Shown here in pieces: positions 46,854 to 57,200 of a stretch of 64,000 nt of DNA. The first letter of the stretch is position 1. Each line of letters begins with the position of its first letter. Position numbers and translations under genes: made by a program. This DNA comes from Marsupella aquatica (Eukaryota; Marchantiophyta), in contig OZ316892.1 of assembly GCA_973895155.1 (NCBI GenBank), positions 28,396,001 to 28,460,000 of the forward strand. Reading direction: 5' to 3'. The notes beneath the pieces are model-generated. The model saw only the letters and a list, made by a program, of their open reading frames with translations, did no database searches and was not told the origin of the DNA.

Positions 46854-47889
46854 AATCGAGACCTTGTCCCATCAAGCGGAAGTTGCTGATTTTGGATCTT
46901 AACAAAATACTTTGGGATTCACTTGCATTCCAAAGCAAGGGCAAATCCAGAAACATTGTGACCCCAAATGGAGTGCATTGGGATAGATCAAATGGATCTA
47001 GTCGCATGTATATAGAGAGGCCAGGGCTCCATGAGTTTCTAAAGTTGGGTTTTGACCGGTTTGACGTTGCAATTTGGACATGTGCTGGTATGCCGCGGAC
47101 AGTGAAAATGTTGAACATGATGTTCACTGTTGAGGAGCGGTTGAAACTGAAGTTTGTATTCACACAGGTGGAAGCCTTTGACACAGGCATTCAAAGGCGT
47201 GACATTACAAATGGAAAGGCAAATGTGCTATTGAAGGATTTTCGGGTGGTATGGAGTGCATTTGGAAATCTATATGATGAAACAACACACTCCTTGTGGA
47301 TGACTCCCCCTTGAAGGCATTTGCCAACCCAGACATGACCGGACTATTTCCAGTGCCCTACACGCATGCCAATCGTGGAGACAATTTTCTTCTAACAATT
47401 CTTTGGCCATGTCTTGAGAAACTGTCACATGCAAGTGACATTTGTTGTTATCTTCTCCTAAACTCTCCAAAGTGGTCTCTATTGCACATTAAGAGAGACA
47501 AGGCAAAAAATGAGATTACTTATGATCAACTTAGTAAGAGATGTGCTAAAAAAATTTGGAAGTCATAGTATAGGCATAGTGTGCTAGACCTCAATAGCAA
47601 TGAGATTCCTTGGGCTGTGAAGCACCATATATGTAGCTTACGTCCTGAGGTGGAACTTGACGATGCATTTGTCACCTCACTTGCTAGATCATTTGTAGGA
47701 TGGGAATATTCAGGTCTGTATAGAGAAAATCCCAGACACTTTTTGCGGGAGATTATAGCAGTTAGGAACAACACCACCAAATTTCATCTCCCTGAAGATA
47801 AAGGGAGTTGCAACCGTGACATTAGGGTAGATAGTAAAGGAGACAAGGGCACGTGCTCAAATAAATATTGTAAGGAGCACTTTGTTTAG
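46854..47889 (+). pseudogene. FCP1/NIF-type HAD phosphatase-like relic, copy 1
   Basis: The segment starts at an acceptor (CTTGCAG) and encodes KLLILDLNKILWDS, a plant NIF-like variant of the DxDx motif with N for the second Asp. MYIERPGLHEFLKLGF and DVAIWTCAGMPRTVKML follow. Later TLLVDDSPLKAFANPDMTG would complete the active site, but a one-base loss near 47285 puts it in another frame. The downstream frame 47296-47568 continues the family C-terminus, and 47581-47889 may be further sequence of the same gene. Active relatives dephosphorylate Ser/Thr in proteins such as the RNA polymerase II tail. It looks like a host-type gene carried by the element. No catalytic product is expected. Confidence 0.65.
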
Positions 47890-48810
47890 AGATCTGACTC
47901 ATGTTAAGCCCATTAGATAGTAAAAATGGGTGTCAGCCCTGGATATTCATTGTAAGTTTGGACACAATTGTATATAATTATTTCACACATTATCAATCAA
48001 TGGTCCTTGCCTAGGCTTCTTTGTGCGGAAATGTTTTTACAAGTATGATCTCTATCCCATGGTTCTTTGTGAACTAATAAGTAATATAATACTATTATAA
48101 TTAATATAATATAATATATTAATATAATACTAATAAGATTTGGCCTATAAAGTGTACATTTAGGTATAAAAAAGTGTACATTTGGGCTTCTTAAAGTGTA
48201 CATTTGGGGACATAAAAGTGTACATTTCAGGACTGATTTGTGAACAAAAGAAAATACATTTTTAATGAATAGGCTGATCAATAGGGCACATGCCTTGCCC
48301 TGCACCGGCTAGCGGCCAATCCCCCCTACTCTGAGGCGTGGCCGATAACTAAAATGAAGAGGACCTGGAAAAAATATCACTACTTCCCTCATCTATATTG
48401 CGCATAAACTATTGTTGGCAAGGTTGTAAGAGAACAAAAGAAAAAAACTTGACACAAATCTATTTATTTACATGTGTGCATCACTACTACCCTTTAAAAT
48501 CATTCCTTGGGACCATTGGCCTCGTCACATTTAGTGAAATACTTTTAAATTTGTGTTGAAGAACATTATGGTTATTTTAATCCAATTTTGAGAATTATAA
48601 GAATCATAGGGTTTTTTAAAATCAAATATTAAGTTAGGGGTAAAAAACTTCATAAAAAAAACTTTATTGACTTAACAACTTTAGGGTGTTTATTCCCCCA
48701 AAACTTTGAGCGTGATATGAGACACCCCTTGGATTGAGGCCCCCGAGCCAACAGCAACTGGGAAAGTTTTCTGAGCTTTGTGGTTTCAGATTATAATAAT
48801 AACCCAAATA

Positions 48811-50868
48811 TTGTTGTTAGTCATTGTCTTGTATTTTTGGACTGAGACAATCTCAGTCCAAAGTTCAAATTTGGTTTTCTTTCTAAGAGTTGTATTTGTT
48901 GCACTTGCAGAATCGAGACCTTGTCCCATCAAGCGGAAGTTGCTGATTTTGGATCTTAACAAAATACTTTGGGATTCACTTGCATTCCAAAGCAAGGGCA
49001 AATCCAGAAACATTGTGACCCCAAATGGAGTGCATTGGGATAGATCAAATGGATCTAGTCGCATGTATATAGAGAGGCCAGGGCTCCATGAGTTTCTAAA
49101 GTTGGGTTTTGACCGGTTTGACGTTGCAATTTGGACATGTGCTGGTATGCCGCGGACAGTGAAAATGTTGAACATGATGTTCACTGTTGAGGAGCGGTTG
49201 AAACTGAAGTTTGTATTCACACAGGTGGAAGCCTTTGACACAGGCATTCAAAGGCGTGACATTACAAATGGAAAGGCAAATGTGCTATTGAAGGATTTTC
49301 GGGTGGTATGGAGTGCATTTGGAAATCTATATGATGAAACAACACACTCCTTGTGGATGACTCCCCCTTGAAGGCATTTGCCAACCCAGACATGACCGGA
49401 CTATTTCCAGTGCCCTACACGCATGCCAATCGTGGAGACAATTTTCTTCTAACAATTCTTTGGCCATGTCTTGAGAAACTGTCACATGCAAGTGACATTT
49501 GTTGTTATCTTCTCCTAAACTCTCCAAAGTGGTCTCTATTGCACATTAAGAGAGACAAGGCAAAAAATGAGATTACTTATGATCAACTTAGTAAGAGATG
49601 TGCTAAAAAAATTTGGAAGTCATAGTATAGGCATAGTGTGCTAGACCTCAATAGCAATGAGATTCCTTGGGCTGTGAAGCACCATATATGTAGCTTACGT
49701 CCTGAGGTGGAACTTGACGATGCATTTGTCACCTCACTTGCTAGATCATTTGTAGGATGGGAATATTCAGGTCTGTATAGAGAAAATCCCAGACACTTTT
49801 TGCGGGAGATTATAGCAGTTAGGAACAACACCACCAAATTTCATCTCCCTGAAGATAAAGGGAGTTGCAACCGTGACATTAGGGTAGATAGTAAAGGAGA
49901 CAAGGGCACGTGCTCAAATAAATATTGTAAGGAGCACTTTGTTTAGAGATCTGACTCATGTTAAGCCCATTAGATAGTAAAAATGGGTGTCAGCCCTGGA
50001 TATTCATTGTAAGTTTGGACACAATTGTATATAATTATTTCACACATTATCAATCAATGGTCCTTGCCTAGGCTTCTTTGTGCGGAAATGTTTTTACAAG
50101 TATGATCTCTATCCCATGGTTCTTTGTGAACTAATAAGTAATATAATACTATTATAATTAATATAATATAATATATTAATATAATACTAATAAGATTTGG
50201 CCTATAAAGTGTACATTTAGGTATAAAAAAGTGTACATTTGGGCTTCTTAAAGTGTACATTTGGGGACATAAAAGTGTACATTTCAGGACTGATTTGTGA
50301 ACAAAAGAAAATACATTTTTAATGAATAGGCTGATCAATAGGGCACATGCCTTGCCCTGCACCGGCTAGCGGCCAATCCCCCCTACTCTGAGGCGTGGCC
50401 GATAACTAAAATGAAGAGGACCTGGAAAAAATATCACTACTTCCCTCATCTATATTGCGCATAAACTATTGTTGGCAAGGTTGTAAGAGAACAAAAGAAA
50501 AAAACTTGACACAAATCTATTTATTTACATGTGTGCATCACTACTACCCTTTAAAATCATTCCTTGGGACCATTGGCCTCGTCACATTTAGTGAAATACT
50601 TTTAAATTTGTGTTGAAGAACATTATGGTTATTTTAATCCAATTTTGAGAATTATAAGAATCATAGGGTTTTTTAAAATCAAATATTAAGTTAGGGGTAA
50701 AAAACTTCATAAAAAAAAACTTTATTGACTTAACAACTTTAGGGTGTTTATTCCCCCAAAACTTTGAGCGTGATATGAGACACCCCTTGGATTGAGGCCC
50801 CCGAGCCAACAGCAACTGGGAAAGTTTTCTGAGCTTTGTGGTTTCAGATTATAATAATAACCCAAATA
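48811..50868. repeat. Tandem duplication, copy 2
   Basis: The second copy of 46754-48810, directly adjacent, 2,058 bp because of one extra A near 50712-50720. Near-identity over 2 kb including decayed coding DNA means a very recent duplication or an assembly artefact. Confidence 0.92.
48911..49946 (+). pseudogene. FCP1/NIF-type HAD phosphatase-like relic, copy 2
   Basis: The same sequence as 46854-47889, including the frameshift that separates the ILDLN motif from the DDSP motif. The duplication therefore happened after the gene had already decayed. Confidence 0.65.
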
Positions 50869-50900
50869 ATCATTATAACATGTTATTCTTGTTAGGACAA

Positions 50901-51570
50901 AAGGTTACACAACTAGGTGCCACCATTTCCATAACCCTCTGCCTAGAAAATCTTGCCCGATAATCTTTTTCCAGATAGGTATTATAATAATGACTATTTG
51001 GGTTGGGTTATTGTCTATAACCTGTTCCCACAAAGCTCAGAAAAACTTCTCGGCTGCCGCCCGGTCAACATTTCTTCACTTTCTGGTCACAGGGTTACAG
51101 ACCAGTAACCCCAGACCAAGCCATCATTATCCTAGACGTAAAACCTGTCAGGAGAAGAGGTTATCGGTGTGTAACCATTTCTACATGGGCCTGCTATAGT
51201 CATAATCTGCTGCCCTGAAAAGTACAGCCGGTAACCTCTTTCCGGGCAGGAGTTACGTACGCTAGTGCAGGTCTGGGCTGGGGTTATAGACTGTAACCTG
51301 CTCCCGGAATATTCAAAGAAGCTTCCCAGCTGCCGTTTGTCAGCTTCTTTTCATATTCCGGACGCAAGGTTACAGCCTAGTAACCCTATGCCCAAACCTG
51401 CATTACCCTACACCTAATACCAAGGTTACGGCCTAGTAACCCTACGCCCAGACCTGCATTACCCTATACCTAATACCTTCCCGGAAGAAAATTTACTGGG
51501 CAATACTTTCTGGGCACATGGTTATGGAAATGGTGGCACTTGCACCTGGTAAAAAAAGGTTACACACCGG
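50901..51570. mobile_element. Fold-back / MITE-like element
   Basis: The left end (AAGGTTACACAACTAGGTGC, then CACCATTTCCATAACC and a GCC-AGAAAAT-TTGCCC stretch) is repeated in inverted form at the right end (51481-51570: GGCAATACTTTC, GGTTATGGAAATGGTGGCAC and AAAAAAAGGTTACAC). The interior has nested smaller palindromes around GGTTACAG-C-AGTAACCC, for example 51085-51115 and 51360-51445. A related fragment lies at 30640-30720. No coding capacity. Superfamily not determined. Confidence 0.6.
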
Positions 51571-51599
51571 TAGGAAAGGTTACACACGGGTAAGGTTTC

Positions 51600-51760
51600 T
51601 TTCTAACAGGAATTACATTTGTGAAAGCACTAGAGTAGATTTATTACGGAACTAACCTTTCTTCCTAACGGGAATTACGTTTGTGAAAGCACTAGAGTAA
51701 TTGTGAAAGCACTAGAGTAATTGTGAAAGCACTAGAGTAGATTTATTACGGAACTGTGAT
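51600..51760. repeat. Short tandem repeat of 20 bp
   Basis: TTGTGAAAGCACTAGAGTAA three times in a row at 51681-51740. A looser copy lies at 51619-51640 in the same context (GATTTATTACGGAACT follows both the first and the last). Confidence 0.75.
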
Positions 51761-52192
51761 GGAGATGAGGGATAACCAATCAATTTTGAAGGCTGTTGGA
51801 TTTCATCAATTGGGCTGCTGTTTCGTTTTTGCCATCAATCCTCACGACAGTCGAAACTTGTCAATCGGTCAGCTGACATGGCGCTCATCGTGCAAGTCGT
51901 CCCAGAGTAGCGGTGCCTGGTGCCCTATTCTGGTGCGAATCCTACGAAGAGCTATATCTTATGGAGTACATTTTGTGAAAGCAGTAGAAGATTTCCGAAT
52001 GAAAGAATAGAGAACGGTGCATGATTTCATTGTGAAGCATTTGGATACTCTGAACAGCAATGATACGGAGGATCAAATCGAACAGTTGAGACTTAATTCT
52101 AGGATGATTGGCAGGGTTTAGCTTCGCAGCACCAGATCCTGAGGGAAGATCAAGTACCTTACAAAAGCTTCCTCCTCCCCTTCGAGCTAGCG
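51760..52192 (+). repeat. Upstream segment resembling the receptor promoter
   Basis: About 51840-52010 shares blocks with 53940-54200 (upstream of the receptor first exon) and 30430-30640. It lies the same distance upstream of the stranded exon 1 copy as 53940-54200 lies upstream of the real exon, which suggests the promoter and exon 1 were duplicated together. Confidence 0.45.
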
Positions 52193-52632
52193 ATGGATGT
52201 ACTCCGGGTTGCTGTCCCTCTCGCCATTACTTGGACACTGGTGGCCAAGCAGAAATTAGACGATTTCCCAGTTGTTGTCTCGTGCTTTCTGGTCGGCAGT
52301 GCTCTGTTTCAGTTCGTTGGACGAGGTCGTCGAACCAATTCTCCGCCTTCAGGAGTCAAAGAGGATGTTGTTGAGGTAATTTCTCTGCACTGCATAATCG
52401 ACAATGTACAGTGTGGCCTTTGTCAAACTTCGCCCGGTTGGTTATGTCTATTTGTAGTTTGCGATGCCATAATGTCGCTTGTCAGTTCTTCCGGAATCAT
52501 GAATGGCTTAAACGTCCTGGCACCTCTCCCTCCGAAATTGAGTCAGGTGGAACAAAGTTGGATACAATCCATTGCCATAGTACTGCGTTTGCAATTTGTT
52601 GTCTTACCAGGTCAATGACTCCCTAATGTATA
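52193..52632 (+). pseudogene. Stranded exon 1 of a hydrolase-NB-LRR receptor
   Basis: 52193-52375 encodes 61 residues with a likely membrane segment (VVVSCFLVGSALFQFV) followed by a basic RGRRTNSPPSG stretch and ending in VVE at a GTAATT donor. It is homologous to the first exon of the receptor at 54226-54447. The intron continues to an acceptor at about 52612, where the first 20 bases of exon 2 (GTCAATGACTCCCTAATG) are present before homology stops. It is a truncated duplicate with no hydrolase, NB-ARC or LRR. Confidence 0.68.
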
Positions 52633-54225
52633 TAACCACTCAACTTTTCAAAACTTCCTTTTTCTCATTAGCAAGGGCATCTAATGAGCTCTCCAGTAAA
52701 CCAATTTTCCTCCATTCCAATCAAATTTGAAAACATTATGAGCCTCAAGAGCAAGAACAATTTCAAGATATCCCTGACTTGGTTGGGCACCAGTCTGACA
52801 CCCTTTTTCTGTCCTCATGACTGTAAAGCGGGAGAGGTCCATCCAAGGTGTATAGTTCAGAGGCGAGGTCCATCCTGGCTTCAACTTCACCTCGAATCAC
52901 ATGGTATTGTATTTAGATTAATTAATCCTCTACAGCCTTACAGGTGTTCACAAGTATTACAAACCCTGCGCCCATCCAACAATAATTGATCCTGGTTCAA
53001 GTCCAGTTAATACAAAGCCAGCATCCATTCAACAATAATTGACCATCGTTACAGGCAACCAGGATCATGAGGAATCGACGAGGCAACAACGAAGCTGCGC
53101 ACCGCTCACGAAAGTCTCCAAGTCGACAGAACCTTCATCGTCTTCGATTCTGTGGAATGATTCTGTCACACTCTTTTTTCTTTCTTTCTCTTCTATGGAA
53201 GACTTCTCATCTCAAGTGCGTGGTCACGATGAGTGCAGGGTGGACGGCATGGTCCATTCCATTCAGTTCTTAGAGTTGTCATTGGTGTCAACGGTTTGGT
53301 TCAATTGGTGGTCAAGTCCGGAAGCGAATGTTGTTGGATGGTGTCAAGAGTTTGGTGCAATTGGTGGCCAAGTCCGGAAGCCAATGTTGTTGGGAAGCAG
53401 ATTGTCGTCACAATTTCTACTTGCAGGCTGCAAGTTGATGCAGGGGCGAGACTTAGGCTCCCGCTACAGGTCCTGCTCTGGTTCACCGCAAATCTCTTCA
53501 CCATTCTGGATAACGGTACCCTCGTCCAGCGAAAGAGATCGATGCTCGGTCCTCTACCTATCACCGGTGCCTTGGAGCTGGCGTCCATTGCACTAAGCTT
53601 AGGACAATTGAGTGGTTCTCGTGAGTACGAGAGAACCTCAGTTGGCAGGTGCGTTTAATGCTCTTGACGCTTTACAACTTTCCGTTGTTTCGTGCCTCTC
53701 GCCAATTTTTTCGGATGTTGTTCGTACTATTGGAGATGCGTTAGTTGCTGGCTGGGAAATATTTACAAGCTCAAATTTGCACAGATTTGTGATTACAGGT
53801 ACCAATACGGTACAAAGGCTGAGGCTTTGGCTGTCCAACTATCTTTCTCTGCTGTTGGCACCGCAGTCCATCGGGTACTCTCCGTGCCCCCTCACGAAAT
53901 ATTACCGGTGCATTGAACATTTCGGTGCCAGTGAATGGTTGTCAAGATTCGCAGATTGGTATATTCTCGCTAGCAAGCGCGTAACAAATCACAATTCGAC
54001 TGTTGTTTGAATTTTTAGTCGACCCTCCATCCAGACGAAGCAGCTGAACTCGTCACTTCGCCACAATCTTACCTCTTCTGCCAGTGCGGTTCCTAGGAAG
54101 ACCTTTGCCGCTGCATCGCTGAGCTATGAATGATGGAGTTAGTACATCTTGTCAAAGCACTACCATAGATTGCTAACGAGAGAATGGCCAACGGGTACCA
54201 TTAGAATGTGAAGGCAATTAGTCAT
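52633..54225. other. Spacer between receptor copies, with a 56-bp tandem repeat
   Basis: Two 56-bp units at 53287-53342 and 53343-53398 share GTTTGGT-CAATTGGTGG-CAAGTCCGGAAG and AATGTTGTTGG. 53940-54200 resembles the region before the stranded exon 1. Open frames here change frame repeatedly and have no recognisable domain. Confidence 0.45.
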
Positions 54226-57200
54226 ATGCAACAGCTTCCTCCTCCTCCAGCTGGCGATGGATCTATTGTCCCAACACTTGCCAGTACAGTTTGGACCGTA
54301 GTAGCCAGAGAGAAAGCACGCGATGTCCCAGTTGGCGTCTGGTACTTTATGGTCAGCAGTGCTTTGATCGGGGCGTTGATCGGGATCGTCGTACGATGTC
54401 GTCGAAACATATCTCGCCCCTCAGGACTCGAAGTGCATGATCTTGAGGTACTTTCCCTGGACTGCATAATCCCCAATAGATGGTGGCCTTCGTACCACTT
54501 CGCCGGCAAGGTTCTCTCTATTTGCATACCTTCTCTATCAAGCCGTAATGTTTGCCTGTCCGTTTCTTCCGGAGTCATGAATGGCTTCAACGTCCTGGCA
54601 CCCTCTCCACTGATATTGAGTTAGGTGGAACAGAGTTGGATGCATTCGATTGCCTTACTGTGTTTGTGATTGGTTTTCTTCTCAGGTGAATGACTCGTTA
54701 ATCGAGTTGCACAGGCCTTCCGGAATTCCTAGCGTTCAAGTGTTGTTTTTCCATGGGCTCCCATTTGAGAAGTCCTCAAGGGTGCACTTATCGACGTGGG
54801 AGTGCGGGGATGGATCCTACAATCTTTGGCCCCAAACCTGGTTGGTGGACGAGTTTCCGGGCGCACATGTGTTTGTTGTGCAGTACAGCCAGGGCCTGAG
54901 CAAAGATTCTCGGAAGACGATTGACATGAAAATTATTGGGGAAAACCTGCTATCAGATCTGATGCAAGGAAAGATAGGTCAGGTGCAAGGTTGCCCAGTT
55001 GTGTTAGTAGGCCACTCTGTGGGGGGGCTGGTAATAAAGCAATTATGCTGGGAAGCACATGAAACACTTAGTCTGAGTAGGGAGTCTAGGAATACCAGGG
55101 TTCAACTGCAGAACTTTCTAAATAGAATTACAGGGATTTTTTATTACGCCACACCTCACCATGGAATTCCTCACATAGTCAAAGCAGAAGACCTCCTGGA
55201 TAGCCCTTTGTTCAAGTACTTTGAAACTCTAAGTACGCAGGCAGAGCGGCTAAATTATAATTTCAGTCGTTTGTGTATTCGAAATTGGAAATGGCAAATC
55301 AAAGGACTCGCAGAAAATCTTCCAGTAAGATCGGTACAAATTCAATTGCCTCCTTATCTGATTGTTGCGATCTATCTTTCCTTCTGTTTAGTAAAATAGA
55401 ATTAGTCTGTTGCATGAAAACCGACAATCATTTGATCCATGAAACGATGAGCTTGCTAGTAGTTCATACACTTAAAACTACAATGCTTAGCTTTTTCAGT
55501 GAAGCAGCTATCTGATTTGATTTATTTTGTGGATTTATCCTTTTTCGCAATATGAAATTTTATCTCTGTATGCAAAGCGCCTGTCAAATCTACAGATATA
55601 ATTTTCTTTCGTTGGCTTGCTCACACATGTAGATGGGTGTGACGGAATCGTCTGAACCTTCTCAATGACGGAGTGGATTGTCCTTGTTTTGTGCGCAGGG
55701 TGTGTTTCGAAATATTGTTGTAGTCCCAGAAGCATGTGCCAGCGAAGGAGAGTTGAATGTGGAGGAGACAGCAGACCACTTCTCCATATCGAGACCGCCA
55801 TCTAAAACGTCAAGACGGTTCAATGCCGTGACAGGACTCCTTCACAACGCAATCGACAGCGCGAAGGTATATTTCGTCCTCCCAAAAGGCCCGACAAGTT
55901 TTGTTTGTTCAGATTATTAACTGAACTACCACATCAAGTGTGACATTTCCATTCTATTGAATAGGCTGTTAGCTTTTATCCAAAATTCCAGAGTCATGCT
56001 CAGGTCTAAGAGTTGCTGATGACACTGTTGTTGAAATTTCAGGAAGATGCTTCCCCCAAAAATTATCAGTATGTCTCTGAGAAAATTCAGGGTATTGATT
56101 CTCCAGTACAAGACGTGAAAGAGAAGATGAAGACTGTTAGAAGTTTGTGCTTGACTGGGATGGGAGGAATAGGAAAGACTACCCTCGCTAAGGTAGTCTT
56201 CAACGAGTTGGCCCCAAAATTTGAGTACACTTGTTTTGTATCTGATGTTAAATCGATCGAAGGGAATGAGGAAGCTTTGAAGAAAGAAGTTTGGAAACGT
56301 GTGCACCACAATGGTAAGAAAGTTGAAAGAGAAAGCGATTGGTCTAAGTTACGGGGGACAGAATTACTTCTGGTGTTCGATGACATATCAACAGAGCGAG
56401 ACACAAATGTTTTGTTGGAATTAGCTAATGGTCTGTCTTCGGAATCTCGCTTCATTGCAACTTCTCGTGATCATCGCCTTCTTTTCAATCCGTATGAAGT
56501 GCCTCTCCTCAATGCAGATTATGCTCACCAGCTTTTTGTGAGCCATGCATTTCCAGACCAAGTTACTGTTCCTGATAACTTGGCTAGTCTTGTGGGAGAA
56601 ATTGTGGAAAAATGTGGAGGGCTGCCTCTAACATTGGAAGTTGTTGGGAAATATTTGAGAGGGAGACCAGACGAGGAGGATTGGAAGCAATCTCTAGATG
56701 CGCTTCGGAAAGCAGATGTTATTACTGGGTTTAACGAGGGGTTGTGGGAGAAGTTGAAAGTCAGCTACAATGGTCTTCAGAGAGATTGAGAAGCAAATAT
56801 TTTTGGATTGTACAACCTTCTTTAGCAGGCACTACTTTACTTTGCGGGACGCTAAAATGGCATGGAGGGGAGCTTATGATGTGAGAGAAAATCTAGCTTG
56901 GCGAACCTTGGTGGAAAGGTCGCTTGTCTACGACGTTGAAGACGATGATTTCATCGAGGTGCATGAACAGCTCCGAAGTTTGGGACGGAAAATAGCATCG
57001 GAGTCCAATGACAAGCGCAGGGTGTGGGAGACGCAGAAAGGTTTGAAGCTGTTACAAAGCCCCACTGAATCAGAATACAGGTAACGTCTAAGCTGGTGAT
57101 ATCATCATTCCTCTGTCATGCACGAATACTTGCACTTGTCCAATGGATACTCTCGCTTTCAAAATTTGTAAGAGTATTACTTTCGATGTGTACAAGTATT

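Larger units (their letters stand above)
35266..48278. mobile_element. Large composite DNA transposon (candidate), 13 kb
   Basis: A 26-bp inverted repeat with one mismatch defines candidate ends: 35266-35291 (ATCAGCCTATTCATTAAAAG then TGTATT) and its reverse complement at 48253-48278. Next to both ends lie arrays of a GTGTACATTTGG motif. Inside are a minus-strand DUF7869-type transposase gene, a divergent plus-strand ParB-like/methyltransferase-like gene, a HAD phosphatase-like gene and arrays of an 11-3-11 palindrome. All three genes are decayed. The right end exists twice because of a 2,057-bp tandem duplication (second copy of the repeat at 50310-50335). Target-site duplications were not found, so the true ends may lie slightly outside. 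Confidence 0.55.
46754..48810. repeat. Tandem duplication of 2,057 bp, copy 1
   Basis: Base-for-base the same as 48811-50868 as far as I can compare by eye, apart from one extra A in a run of A (48653-48661 region). It holds the HAD-like relic, the GTGTACATTT cluster, the right inverted repeat and an A/T-rich tail. Copy junctions read AACCCAAATA then TTGTTGTTAG. Confidence 0.92.

Noticed and set aside
48560-48750. A third copy of the hAT MITE
   Set aside because: The interior resembles the MITE at 41946-42244 in reverse complement and one end reads GCCCCCGAG, but no left terminus or 8-bp duplication could be found. At most it is a fragment.
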